Below, one piece after another: positions 24,478 through 33,613 of a stretch of 48,588 nucleotides of DNA; position 1 is the stretch's first letter, and the number at the start of each line of letters is the position of its first letter. Location of the stretch: positions 1 through 48,588 of the forward strand of contig JAFGDW010000330.1 in NCBI GenBank assembly GCA_016931935.1, written 5' to 3'. The translations under genes and the position numbers were made by a program. A model generated the notes under the pieces. The model made no database searches. It saw only the letters and a program-made list of their open reading frames with translations, and was not told the origin of the DNA. The DNA is from Candidatus Zhuqueibacterota bacterium. GTDB lineage: Bacteria > Zhuqueibacterota > Zhuqueibacteria > Thermofontimicrobiales > Thiofontviventaceae.

Positions 24478-25482
24478 ATGACGAAGTTAACAATTATTTT
24501 TCCGCTTTTCTTCTCCTTACTTTTCAATTCATCACTCGTTCATACGGCAAACCACAACAATACCGAAATGAACCATATCATCGTTTCGCAATTTAAAAAC
24601 TTAACCCGATCTACTAAATGGGAACTTGTGAAAGTTGTCAAACAAAACTTCCGCACATTCCATCCACAGGGAATGGTAAAAATTGGTGAGTTTTTCTTTT
24701 TAACATCCGTAGAGACAATTACCAAACCCCAAAAGCTCAATCCCCCACAAAATGGCTACGACCGAACGCCGGGAACAGGGATTGGCCATTTATACAAAAT
24801 TGATCAGAACGGCAATTTAGTCGCTCAAATTACGTTGGGAGAAAAAACAATCTATCACCCGGGCGGCTTTGATTACGATGGTGAATATTTGTGGATTCCG
24901 GTTGCAGAATATCGTTCAAACAGCCAGTCCATTGTCTATCGCGTAGATCCGATCACATTGGAAGCCGACAAAATATTTCACATAAAAGATCATATCGGCG
25001 GCGTCGTTCACAATACAAAAAGCGGCACTTTTCACGCTGTTAACTGGGGTTCCCGGTTATTCTACACCTGGAAGGCCGATCCATCGAATCAACATGAAAA
25101 CGATATTTTTGAACCTGAATGTGAAACCACAGAAAATGGCAACCATTACATCGACTATCAGGATTGTCATTATATCGGCGGACAATATATGCTTTGCAGT
25201 GGCCTGAGCAATTACGATGTTCAATCAGTCGGAACAATTTCTTTCGGCGGGATCGAACTGGTTGATCTGGAAAGGCATATCGCTATCCACCAGATTCCTG
25301 TCAATGCGCGCGTAAGACCGGATTTGGTCATGACGTATAATCCATTCTATTTTGAAACAGTCGACAATCGGCTGCGGTTTTATTTCATGCCGGAAGATGA
25401 TGAATCAAATTTGTATATTTACGAAACGATAACGATTCCGGTGGGAAATAAATCCGCAGATATTAATACGTGCGAACCATGA
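24478..25482 (+). CDS. Secreted DUF6454-like beta-propeller protein
   Basis: A signal peptide (residues 1 to about 23) is followed by about 310 residues with repeated beta motifs such as FHPQGMV, HPGGFDYDGEYLWIPVAEY, IVYRVDPITLEADKIF and GGVVHNTKSGTFHAVNWG. This pattern agrees with the DUF6454 family of predicted propeller proteins, recalled rather than searched. No catalytic motif is evident. It lies 15 bases before the next gene, so the two are probably translated from one message. No clear ribosome binding site precedes its ATG. Confidence 0.65.
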   Translation: MTKLTIIFPLFFSLLFNSSLVHTANHNNTEMNHIIVSQFKNLTRSTKWELVKVVKQNFRTFHPQGMVKIGEFFFLTSVETITKPQKLNPPQNGYDRTPGTGIGHLYKIDQNGNLVAQITLGEKTIYHPGGFDYDGEYLWIPVAEYRSNSQSIVYRVDPITLEADKIFHIKDHIGGVVHNTKSGTFHAVNWGSRLFYTWKADPSNQHENDIFEPECETTENGNHYIDYQDCHYIGGQYMLCSGLSNYDVQSVGTISFGGIELVDLERHIAIHQIPVNARVRPDLVMTYNPFYFETVDNRLRFYFMPEDDESNLYIYETITIPVGNKSADINTCEP

Positions 25483-25497
25483 ATTAAGGAACGAGCT

Positions 25498-28464
25498 ATG
25501 CTCAAAATATCCTGCATCCTATTCTGCATGCTGTTTTTGTTAATCCAAGGAGACTTATTCAGCCAATCGCTTCCGTGGGGCGATAACTTTAACGAAGGTA
25601 ATATGGACAGATGGACAATCGTTGATGACGAACCATGCAGCTCCGGCCCTTCGCACTGGTTTGTACAAAATGGCGCGTTGAACCAGACATCGAACATTTA
25701 CAAAAATGAATTTGAACACATTTATTATATGGGGACACAAATTTCTGCTGGCAACGTCGAATGGACCGATTATTATTTCACCGCCAGAATTTCATCCAGT
25801 GATAATGATGGCATCGGCATGCTGTTTCGCTATCAGGATAAAGACAACTATTACCGTTTCATCACCGTTGAAGACGAATCAAATTACGGCCCGTTCAAGC
25901 GATTGCAAAAAATAGCTAACGGGTATGTTACAACTTTGTCGGAATCAACAACAAACATCAAAATTCCTGGGACCTTCATTGGTAAAATACATGTTGTTGG
26001 CGATAGCATTTATGTATATGAAGACAACGCGCTGCTATTTGCTGTTCAGGATGCGTCTTTCCAAACCGGTAAAATTGGATTAATGTGTTATGCGAACCCC
26101 AACGCTATTTTTGATGATATTTATATTAGTGAACAGGACACCGTATTTGAGGAGAATCCTGAGTCAGAGATTCTCGTTGCCAATCAAAAACTTACGATTC
26201 GAGCATTGACATTAAATATTTGGGTAAACGGAAAAATCTGCACGCCGGCTCAAGTGGCAGACCTAATACTTTCGCTTGATCTCGACTTCGCCGGGCTTCA
26301 AGAATGCCAGGCTGATTTTGGAAATCAGGTTGCAGCGCTCACAGATATGCATATGGCAGCCGGATACGATTGTTACTTGTTTAGCAAAACACCCTACACA
26401 AAAATTACAGAATTGCCAGTTATAGGCATCAATGCATGGACGAATATTGATGGCCAAACCGTGTCCGCATACAATTTTCACATTCGCTGGGATGAAGAAG
26501 GCGATCGAGCGGCACGGACCATTGTTGATGAAATTATGCCCAACGATCCGGTTCCATTACAAATCGCATTCGGCGACTTCAACGATGAGCACTATAGCAC
26601 ACAAATAACAATTCTTGAAGAACACTTTCGCTACTGCCTGGCCGATCTCGGCTGGGCGCCCAGTCAGCGAGTTACCTGGCCAGCATTTGGATTCTATGGC
26701 GGCGAAGGATCCCAAACGATTGACTTGTTCTTTTGTAATAAAGCCAGCAAAGGCCGTGCAATCGAAGGCGAAATATTGAACCTGTCTCCCCTGCTTTCAG
26801 ATCATAAACCCGTGTGGACAACCATCGAATTTCCGGCAGACAAGAACGAAATCGGCCCACAAATTACTCAAGTCATCCCCTGCTTCAACGCTGAGATGAT
26901 CGAAGTGTGGTTTAACCAGGATTTAGACGTTGCATCGGCAGGTGATATAAACAACTATCAAATATCGCCGTTGGATGTCGGCCCATCCATTGATGTGGTT
27001 GAAGCGATTCGCTTAAAAGATCCACGGCGTGTGCGATTGCGAACATCTGCACATGAATATGGCCATCGTTATCAAATTAACGCATCTGGCGTCACGGACG
27101 AATTTGGCGCGGCTTCCCCGATTAGTGTTCCGATAAAATATACTACGCTTGAAAATCTCATCATGAATGAAGGCGCTGAAGCAGGCGCTGATAATTGGGA
27201 GATGTCAGGCGGATTTACTGCTGTTGCTGATCGAGAAAACCAGTATCCCTATCAGGGCGGTTATTTTTTCACTGGCGGAAATTTACAGGAATTTTCGTCA
27301 GCCACGCAAACGATTGACTTGTCGCCCCGGGCTGATGACATTGATAATGCAATGCTCGCTGCTGTATGGAATTGTTACTTTTCGACAGGCCATGAATTGC
27401 TCGGCGAAATTCAAGCCAGCCGGTGCGAGCCCTATGATGAAGGCGAAATGATTATCGATTTTCTGGATGCCAACGCTAATATTTTAATGCAAGCCAGCAG
27501 CAAGCGATGGGATACGTTGTTTTGGCATCCGTATGGGGAAACCACATTTATTCCAAAAGGGACAACCAAGGCTCGTGTTCAACTCAACTCCTACCGCAAA
27601 ATCGCAAACGGGCAATCGAACGATGCCGCATTTGATGATGTGTTCTTTGCTCTCAAATCGTTGGACAGTCCGCAATCATTGGGAAAAAATTTACTGGCGA
27701 ATCCGTCAGCGGAAACAGGCGATTTAAGCGGCTGGACAATAAGCGGCTCGCTCCGCGCGCGGGCGCATGAAGACAATAAAGCCCGACCCGTCTCCGGCTA
27801 TTACTTATTTTCAAATTTAGGAGCCTCGTCTGCGGAAGCGTCACAGGAATTTGATTTTATCGATAAAATTGACCAAATTAATGACGGCGAGTTGGCGATT
27901 CGTTGGGGCGGTTACATGCGCGATTTTCGCGGCGACAGCGACTCAGAAATCAGGATCGAATTCGCTGATCAGGATAACAAGTTGCTAAACAGCGTATCCA
28001 CTGCTGAACAGCGCGTCGCAGAATGGTGGCTCTATGACACCGAAACCCAGGTTCCTTCGGGTACCCGATACATTAAATACATTTTTAGCCTTGACGCTGT
28101 TGATGAAGAAGGCGTTTATTTTGATTTTTTACACCTGATGCCTATTGATAAACTGACGTCATCGATTTCAAATTTCAAAACCGTGCAACAGTTTGAATTA
28201 AGACAAAATTTTCCAAATCCATTCAACGCAAACACAATTATCGAGTATAATTGTCTGACTCCCGGCAACATTCAACTTGTGATCTTCAATTCATTGGGAC
28301 AGAAAATCGTCACCTTAAGAGATGAATATCATAAATCCGGACATTATAAATTACGATGGGATGGCAAAGATCAGTCAGGCAAATCAGTTGCGTCTGGCGT
28401 CTATTTCTACAAACTCAAAACAAATCAATCCACTGAAATTAAAAAAATGATGTTATTTGAATAA
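25498..28464 (+). CDS. Large secreted multidomain protein: LamG-like, EEP nuclease/phosphatase-like, tandem binding modules, T9SS-type tail
   Basis: A signal peptide (1 to about 23) leads into a concanavalin/LamG-like domain (about 25-215). An endonuclease/exonuclease/phosphatase fold follows (about 230-447), with Asn240 (TLNIW), Glu269 (GLQE), His328, Asp360 and Asn362 (GDFND) and Asp435-His436 (SDHKPV), so the catalytic set appears intact. After an Ig-like segment (about 452-550) come two related modules beginning NEGAEAG (about 553) and NPSAETGDLSGW (about 736), likely carbohydrate-binding-type beta-sandwiches. The end is a sorting tail (RQNFPNPFN through GVYFYKLKT to the stop) of the type used for type IX secretion. 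At 988 residues it is probably surface-exposed or released. Substrate unknown; phosphodiester-containing polymers are possible. Confidence 0.8.
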   Translation: MLKISCILFCMLFLLIQGDLFSQSLPWGDNFNEGNMDRWTIVDDEPCSSGPSHWFVQNGALNQTSNIYKNEFEHIYYMGTQISAGNVEWTDYYFTARISSSDNDGIGMLFRYQDKDNYYRFITVEDESNYGPFKRLQKIANGYVTTLSESTTNIKIPGTFIGKIHVVGDSIYVYEDNALLFAVQDASFQTGKIGLMCYANPNAIFDDIYISEQDTVFEENPESEILVANQKLTIRALTLNIWVNGKICTPAQVADLILSLDLDFAGLQECQADFGNQVAALTDMHMAAGYDCYLFSKTPYTKITELPVIGINAWTNIDGQTVSAYNFHIRWDEEGDRAARTIVDEIMPNDPVPLQIAFGDFNDEHYSTQITILEEHFRYCLADLGWAPSQRVTWPAFGFYGGEGSQTIDLFFCNKASKGRAIEGEILNLSPLLSDHKPVWTTIEFPADKNEIGPQITQVIPCFNAEMIEVWFNQDLDVASAGDINNYQISPLDVGPSIDVVEAIRLKDPRRVRLRTSAHEYGHRYQINASGVTDEFGAASPISVPIKYTTLENLIMNEGAEAGADNWEMSGGFTAVADRENQYPYQGGYFFTGGNLQEFSSATQTIDLSPRADDIDNAMLAAVWNCYFSTGHELLGEIQASRCEPYDEGEMIIDFLDANANILMQASSKRWDTLFWHPYGETTFIPKGTTKARVQLNSYRKIANGQSNDAAFDDVFFALKSLDSPQSLGKNLLANPSAETGDLSGWTISGSLRARAHEDNKARPVSGYYLFSNLGASSAEASQEFDFIDKIDQINDGELAIRWGGYMRDFRGDSDSEIRIEFADQDNKLLNSVSTAEQRVAEWWLYDTETQVPSGTRYIKYIFSLDAVDEEGVYFDFLHLMPIDKLTSSISNFKTVQQFELRQNFPNPFNANTIIEYNCLTPGNIQLVIFNSLGQKIVTLRDEYHKSGHYKLRWDGKDQSGKSVASGVYFYKLKTNQSTEIKKMMLFE

Positions 28465-28486
28465 ATTTAAGTTAAAGGCTTAAAAT

Positions 28487-29083
28487 ATGAACATTGTGTT
28501 TGATCTTGGAGGCGTCGTATTTCATTGGAATCCTAAACAGATAATCGAAGATGTTTTCGAAGATTTAGAAATTCAAGAAAAAATTATGGCCGAAGTATTT
28601 CGACATGACGATTGGATACTTCTCGATAAAGGCCTGCTTGATAATAATGACGCGATCCACCGCGCGGCGGCAAGGACAGGCGCAAGCCCCGCAGATATTT
28701 CAAGACTCATGAACAATGTCCCGCACGCACTAATTCCCAATGAAGAGACGTTGGCGTTAATTAAGCACATCAAATCCCACAACGAACACAAATTGTACGT
28801 GCTCTCTAATATGCACACCGCCTCAATCAATCATTTAGAGCGACAATATTCATGTTGGGACTTATTTGATGGACAAGTCTACTCCTGCCGTGTCCGTATG
28901 GCAAAGCCTGAATTGGGGATTTATCAATACCTGCTAAAATCGTACAATTTAAATCCACAAGAAACAGTATTTATTGATGATATGCAGGAAAACTTAACCG
29001 CCGCTGCAAATGTTGGCATTCAAACGATCCAATTTATAAATCCACAACAATGCGAACGAAATTTATCTAAATTCTTTTCATAA
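28487..29083 (+). CDS. HAD-family phosphatase, YihX-like
   Basis: This is a cytoplasmic HAD-superfamily hydrolase. Motif I is FDLGGV (nucleophile Asp6), with Gly at the +2 position where most phosphatases have Asp; the sugar-phosphate phosphatase YihX has the same DLGxV form. Motif II is LSN (Ser107), motif III the Lys of AKPELGIY (Lys140) and motif IV FIDD (Asp164, Asp165). A helical cap lies at about 17-85. Length (198) fits YihX (about 199). It may dephosphorylate a sugar phosphate from the pathway, but the substrate is not set by the sequence. AAAGG precedes the ATG. Confidence 0.85.
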   Translation: MNIVFDLGGVVFHWNPKQIIEDVFEDLEIQEKIMAEVFRHDDWILLDKGLLDNNDAIHRAAARTGASPADISRLMNNVPHALIPNEETLALIKHIKSHNEHKLYVLSNMHTASINHLERQYSCWDLFDGQVYSCRVRMAKPELGIYQYLLKSYNLNPQETVFIDDMQENLTAAANVGIQTIQFINPQQCERNLSKFFS

Positions 29084-29099
29084 ACGTAAGGATAGCATA

Positions 29100-30947
29100 A
29101 TGAGTTCAACCAAATTTACACGTCGTGATTTTCTAAAATCTGCTGGTGTAAGTTCTACTCTTCTTTTCTTACCCGGTATCTTCAATTCCTGCCAGAAAAA
29201 GGCAGAGCAACCAAACATTTTATGGATTACCAGTGAAGATAACAGTCCCTTTTTAGGATGTTATGGTGATACATTTGCCACAACACCAAATCTGGATAAG
29301 CTGGCGTCCGAAGGCGTCCTGTATGAAAATGCGTATGCAAACGCACCAGTTTGTGCCCCGGCAAGAAACTGTATCATTACAGGCATGTATCCTCCATCAA
29401 TGGGGACACAGCATATGCGAAGCTTGAATAGCATTCCGGAGACAATAAAGTTCTTCCCACAATATTTAAGGGAAGCCGGATACTATTGCACCAACAATTC
29501 AAAAGAAGATTACAATACACTAAAACCGGATGGCGTCTGGGATGAATCGAGTGAAGATGCGACATACACGAATAGGGCGCCGGGACAACCATTCTTCGCC
29601 GTGTTCAATATTATGACAAGTCACGAAAGCTCCATCCATAAAACTGAAGAAAATTTACGGCATGATCCCGCAAAAGTAAGGCTGCCTGCGTACCATCCGG
29701 ACACGCCGGAAACCCGTCACGACTGGGCGCAGTATTATGACAAAGTCGAAGATATGGACAAACAAGTCGGAGAGTTTTTAGCTAAATTGGAAGCTGATGG
29801 CTTAGCGAACGATACTATCGTATTTTATTATGCGGATCATGGCGGAATACTATGCCGAAGCAAACGATTTTGTTACGACTCTGGTTTGCACGTGCCGTTC
29901 CTTATTCGATTTCCCGAAAAGTATCGTCATCTTGCACCAATTCAACCGGGCGGCCGAACCGATAGAATTATTGCATTTGTCGATTTAGCTCCAACAATAT
30001 TGAGCTTGGCAAATATCCCAATTCCTCCCCATATGCAGGGCCGCGCTTTTCTTGGCGCCCAAAATGCCGAACCGACTGATTACGCCTATTCATTCCGAGG
30101 CAGAATGGATGAGCGATACGATATGATGCGCACTGTTCGTGATAAAGAATTTAGATATATTAGAAATTATATGCCGCATCGAATATATGGGCAACACCTC
30201 TCCTACTTATGGTTGGCTCCTTTAACACAATCGTGGGAAAACGAGTATCGAAAAGGAAATTGTAATGAAATACAAAGTATCTTTTGGAGACCAAAACCCC
30301 CGGAAGAGCTATATGATTTAAAAAATGATCCTGATGAAGTACATAATTTAGCCAATGATCCCAAATATCAGGATAGACTGCTTGAGCTGCGAAACGCCTG
30401 CCTCGAATGGCAAAAGCAAATACATGATACGGGTTTCATTCCTGAGGGGGAAATGACAAAAATCACCAAAGAAGAAACACTCTATGATTTTGTTCGATCA
30501 GACAAGTACAATTTAAATCGGATAATAGAAACAGCGGATATGGCAACTGCCCGAAATGCAATTTTTCTTCCTGAATTAGTGAAGCGGTTGAGCGACGAAG
30601 ATAAATTCGTCCGATACTGGGCTGCTACGGGCTGCCTGGTTTTAGGCGCAAAGGCCAAATCCGCAATACCGGACATGAAAAACTTGCTGCATGACGCTTC
30701 ACCAGATGTAAAAATTATAGCCGCAGAAGCGCTTTGTAACTTGGGAGAAGCCAGGACTGCATTGCCTGTAATAATTAATGAACTTAAAAATAAAAATGTC
30801 TGGGTGGCGCTTCACGCGACAAATACTCTTGATTGCATTGGCGAAACAGCAAAACCAGCCGTGAAAGCGTTACAAGCCGCATCCGAATCGGATGATAAAT
30901 ACATTGCGCGCGCTGCAAAATATACTCTATCACAATTAAGTGAATAA
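29100..30947 (+). CDS. Sulfatase with C-terminal HEAT repeats, Tat lipoprotein
   Basis: This is a second sulfatase-superfamily enzyme. It has a Tat motif TRRDFLK (7-13) and a lipobox-like FNSC with Cys31. The maturation motif is CAPAR (85-89), which keeps the Cys-x-Pro-x-Arg core but has Ala where Ser is usual. The first metal pair reads SED (Glu46-Asp47) instead of Asp-Asp. YYADHGG (about 243-249) supplies the later metal ligands. Residues from about 495 to 615 are HEAT-like repeats (FVRYWAATGCLVLG, VKIIAAEALCNLGEA, VWVALHATNTLDCIG). Substrate is unknown. AAGGA lies eight bases before the ATG and only 16 bases separate it from the HAD gene. It is the last gene of the plus-strand block. Confidence 0.9.
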   Translation: MSSTKFTRRDFLKSAGVSSTLLFLPGIFNSCQKKAEQPNILWITSEDNSPFLGCYGDTFATTPNLDKLASEGVLYENAYANAPVCAPARNCIITGMYPPSMGTQHMRSLNSIPETIKFFPQYLREAGYYCTNNSKEDYNTLKPDGVWDESSEDATYTNRAPGQPFFAVFNIMTSHESSIHKTEENLRHDPAKVRLPAYHPDTPETRHDWAQYYDKVEDMDKQVGEFLAKLEADGLANDTIVFYYADHGGILCRSKRFCYDSGLHVPFLIRFPEKYRHLAPIQPGGRTDRIIAFVDLAPTILSLANIPIPPHMQGRAFLGAQNAEPTDYAYSFRGRMDERYDMMRTVRDKEFRYIRNYMPHRIYGQHLSYLWLAPLTQSWENEYRKGNCNEIQSIFWRPKPPEELYDLKNDPDEVHNLANDPKYQDRLLELRNACLEWQKQIHDTGFIPEGEMTKITKEETLYDFVRSDKYNLNRIIETADMATARNAIFLPELVKRLSDEDKFVRYWAATGCLVLGAKAKSAIPDMKNLLHDASPDVKIIAAEALCNLGEARTALPVIINELKNKNVWVALHATNTLDCIGETAKPAVKALQAASESDDKYIARAAKYTLSQLSE

Positions 30948-31013
30948 ACGCTGTACATCGCTATTTTAAGCTTGTGAAGGTTGCCCTGTTAACAGACATT
31001 GTTACTTGTAATT

Positions 31014-32447
31014 TTATTTTGGCATTATCTTAACGATCACTCTTTTATATCTTGATAGTTGAGGTATCCCTTTGTCTGTAACTTTCAGAATAAAATGAGC
31101 CGTTTCTTGCATTTCAACCTCAGGGGCCTTCACGTAAGCGCCATGCTCATTCTCCGCGCCATCAACGTTTATCATTTTTTTATATGAAGCAGCCTCCGGA
31201 TAATGAAACCACAGGAAGCTGAGATTATCGCCATCAGGATCAGTTGAGCCGCTGGCATCCAAACTAAAGCCTTCTCCTGATTTTACAGTTATTTGATCAG
31301 GATGCCCCAATACAGGAACGGGTGGATGATTGGCTTCCTGATATGATTTTGTACACCAATCCATTCGCGCGGCGAAATCATTTTGAAAATCATCCCGCCA
31401 ACGCCATAATGTTTCTTTATAGCCATTAAAAGTCGCCGTGTCGTTTTTAACCGCCCGTCCATAGTCGTTAAAAACATATGGGGTGAAACTGTCGTTCGCG
31501 TTGGTCCATATTTTTCTTGTCTCAGGCGCAATTTCAACAATTGATCCGCCTTTTTTGGTTGGATCAAAATCTGGCTTGTATAATTCATAGCGGCCGCCCC
31601 AGCCGCCCCATTCAGGATGTTCGGCTACGTTTAGTCCATTGGGGATTAGCGATAAAAACGATGGCGTATCTCCTTCCATCCCCCAGGCGACGTCGGGATA
31701 TTCGGCGCCGAGCGGGCCATGATTCTGTTGAATGTTTCGCGCTATCCAGGTATTGCTGATTTCAAAATTATCGATGCCATCCACAAATGTATTAATTGCA
31801 GACCATGTTGCGCTGCCATAGTGATCGCCGGGCGTCACAATGTAAAATAAATCCGGGAAGTTATTCCGAATCCAGATGCCGCTGTCATCCTGATCGGATA
31901 TCGTATAAACTCTGAGTTTTGCGATTAACTTTTTGACTTGTTCCTCTGATTTGGTTTTTCTGATGTTATCAAGCGCCTGGGCCAGGGTATTCACGCCGCC
32001 CCAAACAGAAATCCAAAGTGGACGTTCGTCCTTTTTTTCAAGCTCCTGAATGATCCATTCCGATCCTTCCGAATCTTTTCCAGCGCCAACGCCCAGCATG
32101 CCATATTTTGGCAGGCCGCGTTTTACAAGTTTTAATAGATCAGCCGCTTCGGGAAAACCAGCCTCATGTTTTACAAGATTGGGCTGTACTTTGCCGTATG
32201 CGCGAATTACTTTTTCGATTGATTCCGGATTGACCAAATCCCGATGCCAGCACGATGTCGTGGCGACGACTCCTTTTATATCCATTTGATTCGAATATAA
32301 AAGCAACCGAACCAGCGATTGAGTATCGTCCGGATCGGCTTCAATGTCGGTCAGGATTATGACTCTGTGTTTTTGAATTGGTTGGGCGCACAGCGAATGG
32401 GAAAGAAGCGCCAATGAAATAACTATCGCAAAAATACTAGTTCTCAT
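31014..32447 (-). CDS. Secreted Sde182/DUF1593 nucleoside-hydrolase-fold protein
   Basis: A signal peptide (1 to about 22) precedes a domain of the DUF1593/Sde182 family, which has a nucleoside-hydrolase-like fold and is associated with cellulose or glycan binding. TDIEADPDDTQS (33-44) resembles the metal-binding Asp cluster of nucleoside hydrolases, and WISVWGGVNTLAQAL, EGDTPSFL and GWGGRYELY are family motifs. The last ~95 residues form a PKD-like domain (DASGSTDPDGDNLSFLW). GGAGGAGC lies upstream of the ATG. It ends the minus-strand block, convergent with the sulfatase. Two paralogues occur at 44438 and 47818. Catalytic activity is unproven. Confidence 0.88.
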   Translation of the reverse strand: MRTSIFAIVISLALLSHSLCAQPIQKHRVIILTDIEADPDDTQSLVRLLLYSNQMDIKGVVATTSCWHRDLVNPESIEKVIRAYGKVQPNLVKHEAGFPEAADLLKLVKRGLPKYGMLGVGAGKDSEGSEWIIQELEKKDERPLWISVWGGVNTLAQALDNIRKTKSEEQVKKLIAKLRVYTISDQDDSGIWIRNNFPDLFYIVTPGDHYGSATWSAINTFVDGIDNFEISNTWIARNIQQNHGPLGAEYPDVAWGMEGDTPSFLSLIPNGLNVAEHPEWGGWGGRYELYKPDFDPTKKGGSIVEIAPETRKIWTNANDSFTPYVFNDYGRAVKNDTATFNGYKETLWRWRDDFQNDFAARMDWCTKSYQEANHPPVPVLGHPDQITVKSGEGFSLDASGSTDPDGDNLSFLWFHYPEAASYKKMINVDGAENEHGAYVKAPEVEMQETAHFILKVTDKGIPQLSRYKRVIVKIMPK

Positions 32448-32474
32448 ATTATTATTGCTCCTCCGTTATAATTA

Positions 32475-33503
32475 TCATTTAATAATATGCTTTTTATCCA
32501 CTTCCAGATAGAATTGAAAAATATGATACGTGTCAACATCCGGATATCCTTCTGAAGTTGGCGAAAGGATATCCCAATGATTCGGCGGGAAAAGAGATTC
32601 ATTGACCAGTTTATTGTATTCGATTCTATCTTTCGGCGGATTGGGTGATGCAATCATAGTAGGAGGCAGCTTACCGTTTCCTTCCCGACGGATCCCCCAC
32701 CAGGGAATATTATTGCTATCCCGAAGAAATACAGGCGCGTCAGGCAGATGGGTTTGTGAATCCACAGCAAGGGCGACGCCGCGATTTTTCCCAGCCTCAG
32801 CAAATCCAAGTATAAATGCATAACGTTTGCCTCCTTCCAGAACCCAGACATCATTCCCGGTCAGCTTAAGACGGAAATATCGAAGGTGGCCTTCCTGTTC
32901 AGGTAGAATTTTACCGTCTCGTGTGCGAAATGCATGGTGAGTAGTGGGTGGAATTGACTCAGGGAAAATGCCATTTTCAGAACGTTTCAATGGAACATAT
33001 TCAACTCCTTCCACAAAATCATCACAGCGATGGAGCGCCATATCAAATCCATGCGTGGCTTGTGTCCCCATGGGTGTGCCATTATCATTAATGCGAAGTT
33101 GTTCCCCGTTTTTTGTCCTTACTGCAAACAATTGCAAATACATATTAGCGCCCGGCGCGCCAGCCATAACTGCATTATTGCCTTTTGATGTGCGCATCAC
33201 GACTGCGGTTACAATTATTGTATCTGTTCCCGGCACATTGAACACCTGCCCCAGATCGCGATTACGCTGAAAATATCCGTATCCGTTGCTGTTAGGTTTT
33301 CCCTTCCATTCAAGGAATTCCGATGCAGTATTTCGCACACTTGTATTTCCATCGCATACAGCTTTTTTAGTTTCAAGGTGATGATACATCCCTGGCAAGC
33401 AATTATGATCGTAAATCTTACCCAAATCTTCGATTTTTAAACCTGCCATTAAGGGCATTTCTAAGAAAAAAGTAAAAAGGATAAAGATAGATATCTTGTT
33501 CAT
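32475..33503 (-). CDS. Secreted protein of unknown function
   Basis: The 342-residue protein has a signal peptide (1 to about 20, LMA-G). The mature part is rich in beta segments and aromatic residues (NGYGYFQRNRDLGQVF, TIIVTAVVMRTS, YLQLFAVRT, KRYAFILGFAEAG) and would suit a carbohydrate-binding or jelly-roll fold, but no family is recognised and no catalytic motif stands out. AAGGA lies upstream of the ATG. It sits 27 bases upstream of the DUF1593 gene and after the SGNH esterase gene, so it is probably part of the same transcript and exported together with them. Confidence 0.75.
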   Translation of the reverse strand: MNKISIFILFTFFLEMPLMAGLKIEDLGKIYDHNCLPGMYHHLETKKAVCDGNTSVRNTASEFLEWKGKPNSNGYGYFQRNRDLGQVFNVPGTDTIIVTAVVMRTSKGNNAVMAGAPGANMYLQLFAVRTKNGEQLRINDNGTPMGTQATHGFDMALHRCDDFVEGVEYVPLKRSENGIFPESIPPTTHHAFRTRDGKILPEQEGHLRYFRLKLTGNDVWVLEGGKRYAFILGFAEAGKNRGVALAVDSQTHLPDAPVFLRDSNNIPWWGIRREGNGKLPPTMIASPNPPKDRIEYNKLVNESLFPPNHWDILSPTSEGYPDVDTYHIFQFYLEVDKKHIIK

Positions 33504-33613
33504 AATTCATTCCTTATTACGGTAGTTATACTGATCATAATTTAATAAAAATTACATTAAATGCCATTCAATTTTCTTTATCGTATGATAATTATCAATT
33601 AGCGTGGGTTGAC

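Noticed and set aside
30948..31013. Bidirectional terminator between the convergent blocks
   Set aside because: Only a 10-bp palindrome (CTGTTAACAG at 30986-30995) was found, without a T-tract in proper position.
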